Below are positions 17,607 through 29,153 of a DNA stretch of 64,000 nt, piece by piece. The notes beneath the pieces were generated by a model. That model did no database searches and had not been told where the DNA came from. It saw only the letters and a list, made by a program, of their open reading frames with translations. The stretch comes from Microbacterium sp. KUDC0406. GTDB lineage: Bacteria > Actinomycetota > Actinomycetes > Actinomycetales > Microbacteriaceae. The stretch covers positions 1,178,001-1,242,000 of the forward strand of contig NZ_CP091138.1 of NCBI RefSeq assembly GCF_021582875.1, given 5' to 3'. The translations under genes and the position numbers were made by a program. Numbering within the stretch: position 1 is the first letter of the stretch; each line of letters opens with the position of its first letter.

Positions 17607-20158
17607 GTGCCTGGAGAGAACCTCACCCGCATCGAAGCGCAGGAGCGCCGCGCCGTCGTCGACACGCAGTCCTACGAGGTCACGCTCGATCTCACCAAGG
17701 GCGCCGAGGTGTTCGGATCGCGCAGCGTGGTGCGCTTCACCGCGACCCCGGGGGCCTTCACCTTCATCGACCTCATCGCCCGCGACGTCCGTGAGATCTC
17801 CCTCAACGGCGAGCAGCTCGACCCGAGCGCCGTGCTCGCGGACTCCCGTATCGCGCTGTCCGATCTGCAGGCCGAGAACGTCCTGGTCGTCGACGCCGAC
17901 TGCCTGTACACCAACACCGGCGAGGGCCTGCACCGCTTCGTCGACCCCGTGGACGGCGAGGTCTACCTCTACTCCCAGTTCGAGGTGCCCGACTCCCGGC
18001 GCGTCTTCGCGGTCTTCGAGCAGCCCGATCTGAAGGCGACCTTCCAGTTCACGGTCACCGCGCCGGCGGCATGGAAGGTCGTCTCGAACTCGCCGACGCC
18101 CGAACCGATCGTGCACGACGACGACAGCGTGGCCACCTGGGGCTTCGAGCCCACCCCGCGCATCTCGTCCTACATCACCGCGCTCGTCGCCGGCCCCTAC
18201 GAGGCGACCTTCTCCGAGCTGACCAGCGCCTCGGGCCGCGTCATCCCGCTCGGCGTTTACGGCCGCAAGAGCCTGTGGCAGCACCTCGACGCGGACTACA
18301 TCTTCGACAAGACCCGCGAGGGCTTCGCCTACTACGAGTCGAAGTTCGGGGTGCCGTACCCGTTCGCGAAGTACGACCAGCTCTTCGTGCCCGAGTTCAA
18401 CGCGGGCGCCATGGAGAATGCGGGCGCGGTCACCTTCACCGAGACGTACGTGTTCCGCAGCAAGGTGACCGATGCCGTCAAGGAGCGCCGCGTCGTCACG
18501 ATCCTGCACGAGCTCGCGCACATGTGGTTCGGCGACCTGGTCACCATGAAGTGGTGGAACGACCTGTGGCTGAACGAGTCGTTCGCCGAGTGGGCGTCGA
18601 CGATCGCCACTGCCGAGGCCACCGAGTGGACCGAGGCGTGGACCACGTTCAACGCGATGGAGAAGACCTGGGCGTACCGCCAGGACCAGCTGCCCTCCAC
18701 GCATCCCGTCGTCGCCGAGATCAACGATCTCGAGGACGTGTTGGTCAACTTCGACGGCATCACCTACGCCAAGGGCGGTTCGGTGCTCAAGCAGCTCACC
18801 GCCTGGGTCGGCATCGACGCGTTCTTCGCCGGAGTCTCGGCCTACTTCCAGAAGCACTCCTGGGGCAACACCGAGCTCAGTGACCTGCTCGTCGAACTCG
18901 AGCGCACCAGCGGCCGCGACCTGACCACCTGGTCGAAGAAGTGGCTCGAGACCGCGGGCGTGAACACCCTCGCGCCGGTCATCGCCGAGGACTCCAGCGG
19001 AGTCATCACCCGGTTCGCCGTCACGCAGACCGCCCCCGCCGACTACCCGACCATCCGCCCGCACCGCCTGGGCATCGGGTTCTACGACCTCGACGGCGGA
19101 GCGCTGGTGCGCACGCACTACGTGGAGGTCGACGTCGACGGCGACCGCACCGAGATCCCGGAGCTGCAGGGTCTGAGGCGTCCCGCACTGGTGCTGCTGA
19201 ACGACAAGGACCTCGCCTACGCGAAGATCCGGCTCGACGAGAAGTCGCTGGCCACCGCCATCGAGCACCTCTCCGACATCAGCGACCCGCTCGCCCGCTC
19301 GCTCGTCTGGGGCGCGGCCTGGGATCAGACCCGCGATGCCGAGAGCAGCGCGAGCGACTACATCGAACTGGTGCTGGGCAACATCGGGCGGGAGACCGAG
19401 TCGACCACCATCCGCACGACCCTCGCGCAGCTCACCCTCGCAGCCTCGACCTACGTCGCCCCATCGCAGCGCTCCGCCGCCCGCGAGAAGGTGGCCGACG
19501 GACTGTGGGCCCTCGCGCAGAGCGCCCAGGCCGGCAGCGACAGCCAGCTGCAGCTGGTGACCGCGTTCGCGAACATCCTGGTCACCCCGGAGCACGCCGG
19601 CATCGTCGGCCGGCTCCGCGCCGGTGAGGAGACCCTGCCCGGCCTCGAGATCGACGCCGACCTGTCATGGCAGCTCCTGGTCGGCCTCGCCGCCGCCGGT
19701 GCCACCGATGCGGCAGCGATCGACGCCGCACTCGCGGCCGACAACACGTCGAAGGGTGCCGAGTTCGCCGCTCAGGCGCGCGCTGCACTCCCCTCGCGGA
19801 CGCCAAGCAGGCCGCGTGGACCTCGCTCGTGGACAACGCCGATCTGCCGAACACCATCGTGCGCGCCGCCGCGGCCGGTTTCGTGCACCCCTCCGGCGTC
19901 GACGTGCTCGGCGCGTTCGTGCCGAAGTACTTCGAGATGCTGCTGCCGATCTGGACATCGCGCACGTACCAGATCGCCGACTATCTCGTCGTGGGTCTGT
20001 ACCCGCGCTCGCTCGCGAGCATCGAACTGCGGGATGCCACGCGAGCCTGGCTGTCCTCCAACCAGGAGGCCGCGCCGGCACTGCGCCGTCTCGTGCACGA
20101 GAACCTCGCAGACGTCGAGCGCGCGCTCGCCGCTCAGGCACGCGACGCCGAGGACTGA
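17607..20158 (+). CDS. pepN: Aminopeptidase N (M1 zinc metallopeptidase), frameshifted
   Basis: About 850 residues. The exopeptidase motif GAMEN is at 267-271 and the zinc site HELAH at 301-305, with the third ligand Glu in WLNESFAEW at about 324. An ERAP1-like C-terminal helical domain follows. The GTG start at 17607 follows GGGAGA. The frame breaks near 19790-19793; adding one C to the CCCC run joins AALP to LADAKQAAWTSLVDN and reaches the stop at 20158. Cytosolic peptide turnover. Confidence 0.93.
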
Positions 20159-20259
20159 TCCCCACGGCCCACTCCGACCGCCGCTTCGCGCCGCTCGAAG
20201 CCGAGGGCTGACGCTTCGCGCCCAGCGTGCGGAGAGGCCTCGTCGGTAGAATCAAGGCG

Positions 20260-21342
20260 ATGTCACTCCTCACCCTCTTCGCAGCCGCGGCAGCCGACAA
20301 GCCCACCTTCTGGGAACAGGCGCTCGCGATCCTCAAGACCGTGGGCTGGAAGCTCCTGAACATCGCGATCATCATCGCCGTGTGCATCGTGATCGCCTTC
20401 GTGCTGCGCCTGGTGATCAGGCGGGTCGTGCACCGCATCGTCGACAACGCGAAGAACAAGGCCGACGTCGCCGACACGGTCGCCCTGGAGCGCTCTCCGC
20501 TCGCCGACATGCGTCTGGTGCAGCGCACCCGCACGCTCGGCACGATCCTGCAGAACATCGTCAACGTGGTGCTCGTCATCGTCGCCCTGGTGCTCATCGT
20601 CTCGGTGATCAGCCCGGACATCCTCGGCTCGCTGACGCTCCTCACCGCCGCGGTCGGCGCAGGCCTCGGTTTCGGTGCCCAGAACATCGTCAAGGACGTG
20701 CTGAACGGCATGTTCATCGTCGCGGAGGACCAGATCGGCATCGGCGACGTCGTCGACCTCGGCCTCGCCAGCGGAGTGGTCGAGTACGTCAGCGTCCGCA
20801 TCACCCAGGTGCGCGATGTGAACGGCACCCTCTGGTACGTGCGCAACGGCGAGGTGACGCGCATCGGCAACATGTCGCAGGGCTGGGCCCGCGCGATCAT
20901 CGACCTCGGACTGCCCGCCCAGAGCGATCTCGACGAGGTGGAGCAGCTCATGCTCGAGACCGCGCAGGCCCTTGCGAAGGATCCGAAGTGGCGCACCAGG
21001 ATCATCGAGAAGCCCGAGATCTGGGGCCTCGAGTCCATCGACGGCGATGCGCTGGTCGTCCGCGTCGTGATCAAGACCAGGGCGAACGCGATGGACGACG
21101 TCGCGCAGGAGCTGCGTGCCCGGTTGAAGAAGGCCTTCGACGAGAAGGAGATCGCCGTTCCGACCCTGGCGGCGGTCATCCCGGTCGGGCCGGAGGGCGC
21201 CCGCCGCGTGCGCGGCGCCAACCCGCCGAAGACCAGGCCCACCCCGGTGACCGGTGTGCCGACGATCGAACGCGGCATCTGGCGGCGCAAGAAGACCGGC
21301 GGATCCTCGAACGGCGGGGGCACGGAAGGCGGGAAGAAGTGA
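20260..21342 (+). CDS. MscS family mechanosensitive ion channel
   Basis: A 360-residue membrane channel with an N-terminal helix (NIAIIIAVCIVIAFVLRLVI) and then two hydrophobic helices. The pore-lining TM3 and beta-domain follow (LTAAVGAGLGFGAQNIVKDVLNG, EDQIGIGDVVDL). The cytosolic domain contains GEVTRIGNMSQ. The Pro/Gly/Lys-rich C-terminal tail looks disordered. It protects against hypo-osmotic shock. Start 20260 (MSLLTLF) was chosen; the upstream in-frame codon adds a non-conserved stretch. The stop overlaps the glbO start by GTGA. Confidence 0.92.
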   Translation: MSLLTLFAAAAADKPTFWEQALAILKTVGWKLLNIAIIIAVCIVIAFVLRLVIRRVVHRIVDNAKNKADVADTVALERSPLADMRLVQRTRTLGTILQNIVNVVLVIVALVLIVSVISPDILGSLTLLTAAVGAGLGFGAQNIVKDVLNGMFIVAEDQIGIGDVVDLGLASGVVEYVSVRITQVRDVNGTLWYVRNGEVTRIGNMSQGWARAIIDLGLPAQSDLDEVEQLMLETAQALAKDPKWRTRIIEKPEIWGLESIDGDALVVRVVIKTRANAMDDVAQELRARLKKAFDEKEIAVPTLAAVIPVGPEGARRVRGANPPKTRPTPVTGVPTIERGIWRRKKTGGSSNGGGTEGGKK

Positions 21343-21764
21343 CGTTCTACGACGAGATCGGCGGACACGAGACCTTCGAGAGGATCGCGAGCGTGTTCTA
21401 TCGCGAGGTCGCGCTCGACCCGGTGCTGCGCCCGATGTATCCGGAAGAGGACCTCGGCCCCGCGCAGGACCGGCTGCGGATGTTCCTGGAGCAGTATTGG
21501 GGCGGCCCGTCCACCTACGGCGAGCAGCGCGGCCACCCTCGTCTGCGCATGCGGCACATGTCCTTCCACGTCGATCCGGATGCGCGCGATCGCTGGCTGA
21601 CCCATATGCGCACGGCGCTCGACGAGGCCCAGCTCTCGCCCCTGCACGACGCGACGTTCTGGGATTACCTGCAGCGCGCCGCGCACTCGCTCGTGAACAC
21701 CTTCGAGCCCTCCGGCGTGGGGCCTGCCCAGCAGGCGCGCCCCGACCTGGGGCTCACCTCGTAG
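21339..21764 (+). CDS. glbO: Group II truncated haemoglobin (GlbO-like)
   Basis: A 141-residue 2-on-2 globin. FYDEIGGHETFERI, RPMYPEEDLGPAQDRLRMFL, YWGGPSTY and HPRLRMRHMSFHV are typical of GlbO, and the proximal haem His is in the RMRHM segment. The role is oxygen/NO/peroxide chemistry at the membrane or in the cytosol. The GTG start at 21339 overlaps the mscS stop, so expression is coupled to the channel. Confidence 0.93.
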   Translation: MTFYDEIGGHETFERIASVFYREVALDPVLRPMYPEEDLGPAQDRLRMFLEQYWGGPSTYGEQRGHPRLRMRHMSFHVDPDARDRWLTHMRTALDEAQLSPLHDATFWDYLQRAAHSLVNTFEPSGVGPAQQARPDLGLTS

Positions 21765-21798
21765 CATCCGCTCATTCATCGACGACGAAGGAGTCGCC

Positions 21799-23457
21799 AT
21801 GGCAACCCGCACCCACGAGACGGACGTGCTCGTCATCGGCTGGGGCCTGTCCGGCCTCGTGGCCGCGACCGAGGCGGTGGCCGCAGGCCGTCGCGTGACC
21901 GTGATCGATCAGGAGCCGCGATCGAATCTCGGCGGACAGGCATGGTGGTCGTTCGGCGGGCTGTTCTTCGTGGACTCCCCCGAGCAGCGCCGGATGGGCA
22001 TCCGTGACTCGATCGAGCTCGCCAGGGAGGACTGGCTCGGCAACGCCGGCTTCGATCGTCCCGAGGACGAGTGGCCACGGCGCTGGGCGGAGGCGTACCT
22101 GCAGTTCGCCGCCGGGGAGAAGCGCGCCTGGCTGCGCGAGCGCGGGGTGGGCTTCTTCCCCGTGGTCGGCTGGGCGGAGCGCGGCGGCTACGGCGCGATC
22201 GGGCCCGGCAACTCCGTGCCGCGGTTCCACATCACCTGGGGTACCGGGCCGGGGATCGTCGCACCCTTCTCCGACGCGCTGTCCGAGGCCGAGAAGTCCG
22301 GCCGGCTGACCGTCCTCCCCCGGCACCGCGTCACCGCACTGATCACTGCGGACGGCGCCGTCACCGGCGCCCACGGCGACGTGCTCGCCGACAGCCCGGC
22401 CGATCGCGGTGAGGAGAGCAGCCGTGAGGTCGTCGGCGGGTTCGAGATCACCGGCGGGAGCGACGGTCGTGGCATCCGGCGGCATCGGCGGCAATCACGA
22501 CCTCGTCCGCAGAGCATGGCCGGAGCGACTCGGGACTCCCCGGGGCGGATGCTCACGGGCGTGCCCGCCTACGTGGACGGCTCCATGCACGAGGTCGCAC
22601 GTTCCGCCGGTGCGCGGCTCACCAACGAGGACCGGATGTGGCATTACGTGGAGGGCATCACGAACTGGGACCCGGTGTGGCCGTCGCACGGCATCCGCAT
22701 CCTCCCCGGTCCCTCTTCGCTGTGGCTCGACGCGACCGGGGCGCGGCTACCCGTCCCGCTGTTCCCCGGCTTCGACACACTCGGCACGCTCGCGCATCTG
22801 CGAACCACCGGGTACGACCACTCCTGGTTCGTCACCTCGCTGAAGATCGTCGAGAAGGAGTTCGCGCTGTCGGGCAGCGAGCAGAATCCCGATCTGACCG
22901 GGAAGGACGTCCAGCTGCTGCTGAAGTCCCGCCTGGCGAAGGGCCCCACCGGGCCGGTGCAGGCGTTCCTCGACGAAGGCCCGGACTTCGTCGTGGAGGA
23001 CGACCTCGAGACGCTCCTGAGCGGCATGGCGGCGATGTCCGGTGGCGAGGCGCTCGACCTGGACCGGGTGCGTCGCGAGGTCGTCGCGCGGGATCGCGAG
23101 ATCGAGAACGACTTCACGAAGGACGCGCAGATAGGGATGCTGCGGTCGATGCGCGCGTACCGCGGGGACCGGCTCATCCGCACCGCACCGCCGCACCGGC
23201 TGCAGGACCCGTCCGCGGGACCGATGGTCGCCGTCAAGCTGCACGTGCTGACCAGGAAGTCGCTGGGCGGCATCCAGACCGATCTCGACGGCCGCGCGCT
23301 CGATGGCGCCGGGAATCCCGTGCCAGGACTGTACGCCGCGGGTGAGGCCAGTGGCTTCGGCGGCGGCGGCGTGCACGGCTACCGTGCGCTCGAGGGCACG
23401 TTCCTCGGCGGATGCCTGTTCTCCGGCCGGCAGGCGGGCCGCGCCGCGGCGCGCTAG
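21799..23457 (+). CDS. FAD-binding dehydrogenase (KstD-like fold), double frameshift
   Basis: About 552 residues. The Rossmann motif VLVIGWGLSGLVAATEA opens an FAD domain, and the C-terminus has the second FAD motif LYAAGEASGFGGGGVHGYRALEGTF. It resembles the succinate dehydrogenase/3-ketosteroid dehydrogenase flavoprotein family; the substrate is unknown. Between 22455 and 22541 the correct frame is the neighbouring one (GATVVASGGIGGNHDLVRR). One extra G near 22455-22457 and one missing C near 22538-22541 compensate each other, so both are probably assembly errors. RBS GAAGGAG precedes the ATG. Confidence 0.85.
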   Translation: MATRTHETDVLVIGWGLSGLVAATEAVAAGRRVTVIDQEPRSNLGGQAWWSFGGLFFVDSPEQRRMGIRDSIELAREDWLGNAGFDRPEDEWPRRWAEAYLQFAAGEKRAWLRERGVGFFPVVGWAERGGYGAIGPGNSVPRFHITWGTGPGIVAPFSDALSEAEKSGRLTVLPRHRVTALITADGAVTGAHGDVLADSPADRGEESSREVVGGFEITGGSDGRGIRRHRRQSRPRPQSMAGATRDSPGRMLTGVPAYVDGSMHEVARSAGARLTNEDRMWHYVEGITNWDPVWPSHGIRILPGPSSLWLDATGARLPVPLFPGFDTLGTLAHLRTTGYDHSWFVTSLKIVEKEFALSGSEQNPDLTGKDVQLLLKSRLAKGPTGPVQAFLDEGPDFVVEDDLETLLSGMAAMSGGEALDLDRVRREVVARDREIENDFTKDAQIGMLRSMRAYRGDRLIRTAPPHRLQDPSAGPMVAVKLHVLTRKSLGGIQTDLDGRALDGAGNPVPGLYAAGEASGFGGGGVHGYRALEGTFLGGCLFSGRQAGRAAAR

Positions 23458-24164
23458 ATCCGGGGCCCTGAGCCGGTCTCAGGGCCGGTCGCGCCGGTCG
23501 CGCGCACGTCCGTGAGGCCGAACGCCGCCGGACCGCGGCTCAGCACGTGACCGCGGCGGAACGCGAGACGCGTCCAGCGCCCGGAGACCGTCACGGGCAC
23601 CCGCTCGTCCCCGGACAGGAAGCCGAACGCCTGCGCGGCGAAGGCGACGCCGCGCGGAAGGCCCAGCAGACCCTCGTCCGGCTCACCCCAGACGGATGCC
23701 CGCACGCTGCGCACGATCTCCTCACCGGACTGCGTACCCGCCCCGCGCGCCACAGCCGACATGCCCCACTGGGACCGTTCGACGACGGCGCCTGCCTGGA
23801 GCGCGCCGCCGGACTGCCATCCGCCCGGCGGCGGCGCCACGCCCGCCCATGCCGGCGAACGGCTGCTGTCGGGCAGCTGCAGCATCCGAGGATCGTCCGT
23901 CTCGGAGAGATCGTCCACGACGAGGTCGCACTCGAGCTCGGGGTCGGCGTGCACGATCCGCATCGCGAGCACCGTCGGCGTGCGGTCGAAGAGTCCCTGC
24001 GGCGCGAGCGCTGCCGCGGTCAGCGCCAGCACGCCGTTCGCAGCCTGGAGTCGCACCCCGTCATCCGAGATCGCTCGGGAGCGGCCGAGGAACGTCAGCA
24101 CGTCCTGAGCGGTGTGGGCATCGGCGAGGACGAGACGAGGGGGCACGACATCTAGACTATCCAT
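23454..24164 (-). CDS. Hypothetical protein
   Basis: A 236-residue soluble protein starting at 24164 (MDSLDVVPPRLVLADAHTAQDVLTF). I recognise no family and no membrane or signal segment. Its stop overlaps the convergent FAD dehydrogenase stop by four bases, and its start is close to the divergent thioesterase gene. Content is Ala/Gly/Val-rich with consistent high-GC codon use, which supports real coding. Confidence 0.75.
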   Translation of the reverse strand: MDSLDVVPPRLVLADAHTAQDVLTFLGRSRAISDDGVRLQAANGVLALTAAALAPQGLFDRTPTVLAMRIVHADPELECDLVVDDLSETDDPRMLQLPDSSRSPAWAGVAPPPGGWQSGGALQAGAVVERSQWGMSAVARGAGTQSGEEIVRSVRASVWGEPDEGLLGLPRGVAFAAQAFGFLSGDERVPVTVSGRWTRLAFRRGHVLSRGPAAFGLTDVRATGATGPETGSGPRI

Positions 24165-24213
24165 CGGTGCCCAGCGTCGACCCGGCTGCCTGGGCCGATC
24201 GGAGAGGCAGGCG

Positions 24214-25089
24214 ATGGACGCGCACGAGACGGTCGACGGATTGCTGCAGGTGCTCTCGCTGGACGTGTCGGGAGCTCGCACGACCGAGGACATCTTCACC
24301 GGCATCTCGCATCCGATGCCGACCGGCCGGATCTACGGCGGCCAGGTGCTCGCGCAGTCCGTGATCGCCGCCGAGCGCACGCTTCCCGAGGACCGGCTGC
24401 TGCACTCGATGCACGGCTACTTCCTGCGACCGGGCGACGCCTCGAAGGGCATCACCATCGCCGTGGACCGCATCCACGACGGCAGGTCGTTCTCGACGCG
24501 GCGCGCGCAGGCGTACCAGAACGGCGTTCCGATCTTCTCGATGATCGCGTCCTTCCAGGACGAGGGTCCCGGCGTCGAGCATGCGGCGCCGATGCCGGAG
24601 GGCATCCCCGACCCCGACACGCTGTCCAACGACGAAGCCATCTCCCCCGGCATCCACCCGCTGTCGCAGCGGATGCTCACCGACCGCCCCGTCGACATGC
24701 GCCACGTCGAGGGGCCGATCTACGTCGAGGCCGGTGCTGAGCGCGTGGCCGCGCAGGCCGTGTGGATGCGGATGCGAGCCCCTCTGCCCGACGCGCCGAG
24801 CCTGCACCGCGCGTCACTCGCGTACCTCAGCGACATGTCGATCCAGGAGTCGATCCTGCGCGCCCACGGGCTGTCCTGGGCGGAGCACGGCCTCAAGGTC
24901 GCGAGCCTCGACCACGCGATGTGGTGGCACCGCTTCGCGCGCGTGGATGACTGGCTGCTGTACGTCCAGGAATCGCCGAACGCCCGCGGCGGTCGAGGGC
25001 TCGCCGCCGGCCGGATCTACACGCGCGAAGGTGTGCTGGTGGCCAGCGTCGCCCAGGAGATCATGATCAGAGTCCCCTCCGGCAGCTGA
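24214..25089 (+). CDS. tesB: Acyl-CoA thioesterase II
   Basis: A 291-residue double-hotdog protein. It has TGRIYGGQVLAQSVIAAERT and HSMHGYFLRPGD in the first hotdog and ASLDHAMWWH, the catalytic Asp region, in the second. It hydrolyses medium/long acyl-CoA. The start at 24214 follows GGAGAGGCAG. The full TesB length is present. Confidence 0.93.
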   Translation: MDAHETVDGLLQVLSLDVSGARTTEDIFTGISHPMPTGRIYGGQVLAQSVIAAERTLPEDRLLHSMHGYFLRPGDASKGITIAVDRIHDGRSFSTRRAQAYQNGVPIFSMIASFQDEGPGVEHAAPMPEGIPDPDTLSNDEAISPGIHPLSQRMLTDRPVDMRHVEGPIYVEAGAERVAAQAVWMRMRAPLPDAPSLHRASLAYLSDMSIQESILRAHGLSWAEHGLKVASLDHAMWWHRFARVDDWLLYVQESPNARGGRGLAAGRIYTREGVLVASVAQEIMIRVPSGS

Positions 25090-25109
25090 TGGGCCGCTGA
25101 GCCCGCCCG

Positions 25110-25131
25110 GGTCGCTGAGCCTGTCGAAGCG
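25110..25131. repeat. Intergenic repeat copy (CTTCGACAGGCTCAG family), inverted
   Basis: The reverse complement reads CGCTTCGACAGGCTCAGCGA then CC. It matches the element at 54682-54701 at 19 of 20 positions. Both copies are just downstream of genes. Confidence 0.6.
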
Positions 25132-25134
25132 CCC

Positions 25135-25608
25135 TCAGCGATGCGCGTAGCGGATGGGCTCGTCGACGTAGGGCCCCCACGCCTCCCGCATCTCCGGCGT
25201 GATGCGGGTGGGGCGGCCGCTCGCGGCGTCGACGAGCACGATGACGGCCGTCGACCGCGCGTACAGGGTGCGCTCGTCGGCGGCGAGCGGACTGTACACC
25301 TCGTAGCAGACCTCCATGCTGGAGCCGCCGATCTTTCCGAACCACATCTCGACGTCGAGCGGATGCCGCTGATACGGCACGGGCGCAGCGTACTCGATCT
25401 CCTGCCGGGCGACGAGCGTGAGCATGCCCTGGCTGATGCCGGGGTCGAGGATCGCCGTCGGCGGAGCGTCCTCCCCGTCGCCGGGGATCCAGAACGCGCG
25501 CACCCGCGCCTCCTCGAGCAGCTTCAGCATCGAGGTGTTGTTGACGTGGTTGTACGCGTCCAGGTCTCCCCAGCGCAGGTGCACCGAGAGGTGCAGGTGT
25601 TGTGACAT
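25135..25608 (-). CDS. Acyl-CoA thioesterase, 4-hydroxybenzoyl-CoA thioesterase-like hotdog
   Basis: 157 residues, single hotdog fold. LRWGDLDAYNHVNNTSMLKLLEEAR contains the catalytic Asp motif (D17-x-x-x-x-N) of the 4HBT/FcbC family. The substrate is unknown. It begins 14 bases after the ettA stop on the same strand and is probably its operon partner. Confidence 0.88.
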   Translation of the reverse strand: MSQHLHLSVHLRWGDLDAYNHVNNTSMLKLLEEARVRAFWIPGDGEDAPPTAILDPGISQGMLTLVARQEIEYAAPVPYQRHPLDVEMWFGKIGGSSMEVCYEVYSPLAADERTLYARSTAVIVLVDAASGRPTRITPEMREAWGPYVDEPIRYAHR

Positions 25609-25622
25609 CGGGGCGTGGGGAT

Positions 25623-27302
<1,680 letters not shown>

Positions 27303-27424
27303 GGAGGAGCCCCTTACTGTCGGCGGGTGTGCGTGCGGGTGCGCGCCGGAGATGTCGACGCACACCGACACACCAGCCTACCGGCCTTCGTCGCCGGGCG
27401 AGCTCGGAGCAGGTGCGGCCCCGT

Positions 27425-27922
27425 TCACCAGTCGATCGGCCTCGTCGAGCCGATCAGGCAGCGTCCCTCGGCCAGTTGCGGCATCACTGCGGTGACCGGC
27501 TCGCCGGTGGACGGTCCGATCTGGCCGATCAGGCACTCGGCGTCGCCCCAGGCCACCGAGAACTGCAGGCTCTCGACCGGGTTGCCGACCGTCGTCTCAT
27601 CCTCGGTGACCTGCATCCGGTCGCGCGGGAATCCGGCCGCGACGAGCGCGTCGATGTACGCACGGCCCTCTGCGCGATTCCCGGAGGACCACACATGATC
27701 AACCACTTGCGCGAACAGGGGCAGATTCTCGGTCGCTGTGCCTTCCGGATGCAGCGCGGGGGGCGTGGGCGCCGGTTCGGAGGGCGTCGTCGCTGCCGGC
27801 GTCATCGACGGAGTCGGTGCGGGAGCAGGGGTCGGTGCGCATCCCGTCGCGGCGAGGAGCCCGGCCAGCACGATCGCAACGGGAATCCCGCGTCGCGAAG
27901 GAGCAGAGGGACGGCGCAGCAC
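27425..27922 (-). CDS. Secreted lipoprotein, possibly DUF6993
   Basis: 165 residues. An Arg-rich N-terminus and hydrophobic core run into a lipobox ending at Cys28 (LLAATGC), followed by a Pro/Thr-rich linker and a C-terminal domain of about 100 residues with Cys pairs (DAECLIGQIG...GRCLIGSTRPIDW). I tentatively relate the domain to DUF6993. Exported and membrane-anchored; function unknown. Downstream of ssb on the same strand. Confidence 0.8.
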   Translation of the reverse strand: MLRRPSAPSRRGIPVAIVLAGLLAATGCAPTPAPAPTPSMTPAATTPSEPAPTPPALHPEGTATENLPLFAQVVDHVWSSGNRAEGRAYIDALVAAGFPRDRMQVTEDETTVGNPVESLQFSVAWGDAECLIGQIGPSTGEPVTAVMPQLAEGRCLIGSTRPIDW

Positions 27923-27975
27923 CCTCCGATTCTAGGAGGGCGCCGACGACGGTCGGTTCCACGACCCCCGCTCAT

Positions 27976-28007
27976 GGATGCCCCCGGGTTCGGGTCCCGG
28001 GGCATCC
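27976..28007 (-). terminator. Hairpin downstream of ssb
   Basis: A 12-bp stem with a single bulged C (27976-27988 with 27996-28007) lies 33 bases past the ssb stop. Confidence 0.65.
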
Positions 28008-28039
28008 GGTCTCATCCACGACGGACGAGCAGAGGTGGT

Positions 28040-28561
28040 TCACGTCGGAATGAGTTCCGGAAAGGAGACCTCCGGCTGCTCGGCTTCGTCGTCGGAAGGC
28101 ACGGACCAGGCGGCGTCGGCGTCGCCGGGCCGCTCGTCCCCGGCATCCGGTGCATCCTCGTCGGAGGGCGGCGCCGAGCGGTCCGCAGCATCCGATGCCG
28201 GTGCGCGGTGCGGCTTCACGAAAGCGCTGGCCCCGTGCTTCAGGTTGTGGCCGATCGCATCCGCCTCGATCTCGACAGAGGTGCCGGACTTGCCGTTCGC
28301 CTCCCACTTGCGCACCTTGAGTCGCCCGGTGACGATCACCGGATCGCCGCTGTGCAGCGAGGACCGCACATTCTCTGCGAGCTGCCGGAACGCCGAGACG
28401 TCATACCAGTTGGTCTCGCCCTCGTTCCACACGCCGGTGCTGCGGTCGAGCCATCGGTGCGGGGAGGCCAGGCGGAACCTGATCACGGCATCGCCGCGGT
28501 TCGTCGTGTTGCGCAGCGGATCGCTGGCCACGTTGCCCAGGATCGTCACGGTGTCGGACAT
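28040..28561 (-). CDS. Single-stranded DNA-binding protein (accessory SSB paralogue)
   Basis: 173 residues. The N-terminal OB fold (MSDTVTILGNVASDPLRNTT, then NWYDVSAFRQLAENVRSSLHSGDPVIVTGRLKVR) is followed by an acidic, Pro/Asp-rich tail ending SFPELIPT. The tail lacks the Gly-rich linker and DDDIPF-type tip of the replicative SSB, which suggests the second (SsbB-like) paralogue. AAGGAG precedes the ATG at 28561. Confidence 0.88.
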   Translation of the reverse strand: MSDTVTILGNVASDPLRNTTNRGDAVIRFRLASPHRWLDRSTGVWNEGETNWYDVSAFRQLAENVRSSLHSGDPVIVTGRLKVRKWEANGKSGTSVEIEADAIGHNLKHGASAFVKPHRAPASDAADRSAPPSDEDAPDAGDERPGDADAAWSVPSDDEAEQPEVSFPELIPT

Positions 28562-28667
28562 GTCGTACTCCTTCGTCGGCCCGGGTCGACGCCCGGATCG
28601 CACCAGCGTGCCCGAGCTCGCGAGAGGCAGGATGCCGGAGACCCGCGATTGTGCAGAGTCCACGTGA

Positions 28668-28814
28668 TCAGCGCGATGTGCAGGACGAGTGCACGAACAG
28701 CAGGAGTGCGGCCACCGCGATGAAGAACCACATCCCGAGGACGTCGACCAGCAGGGACAGCCAGGCGGTCCACGTCACCAGCTCAGTGTATGGATCGCCC
28801 GCATCGGGACGCAT
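28668..28814 (-). CDS. Possible 48-residue single-pass membrane protein
   Basis: A short ORF starting ATG 28814 (MRPDAGDPYTELVTW) with one long hydrophobic segment (LVDVLGMWFFIAVAALLLFV) and a short polar tail ending in TSR. It fills the gap between ssb and the divergent 28872 gene. No clear ribosome-binding site and no recognised family, so coding status is uncertain. The clean membrane-helix pattern is the only support. Confidence 0.4.
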   Translation of the reverse strand: MRPDAGDPYTELVTWTAWLSLLVDVLGMWFFIAVAALLLFVHSSCTSR

Positions 28815-28871
28815 GTCGGAATGCAATGTCGGAGGCCGTCCCTATGTTCGAAGGTGAGAGGAGACGACATC

Positions 28872-29147
28872 ATGATCACCGCCGAACGCCCCAACGGAGC
28901 CCCCGTGCTCGCACTGCCCTCGACCACACCGACCATCAGCCCCGGCAGAGAGACGCTTCAGCGCGCCGGAGACCGGCTCTGGCGGGTCGTCGATGAGCGG
29001 GGCGGCATCCGCGGTCATCTCCGCATCGTCGCCGATCCGCTCGGCATCCGCTATCGAGCGGAGCGGCTGCAGACGGCAACCGGAATCTTCCGCCTGGTCG
29101 GCGAGTTCTGGGATGCGGACGACGCCGTCGCCGCACTGCGCTTCTGA
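28872..29147 (+). CDS. Hypothetical protein (91 aa)
   Basis: Start ATG 28872 preceded by GAGAGGAGAC. The N-terminal 30 residues are low-complexity Thr/Pro. The rest (DRLWRVVDERGGIRGHLRIV...FWDADDAVAALRF) looks like a small mixed alpha/beta domain. No family recognised. Confidence 0.7.
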   Translation: MITAERPNGAPVLALPSTTPTISPGRETLQRAGDRLWRVVDERGGIRGHLRIVADPLGIRYRAERLQTATGIFRLVGEFWDADDAVAALRF

Positions 29148-29153
29148 GATCCA

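Noticed and set aside
17478..19595. A 705-codon minus-strand frame opposite pepN
   Set aside because: pepN shows GAMEN and HExxH motifs in the plus frame; the minus frame has no recognisable domain.
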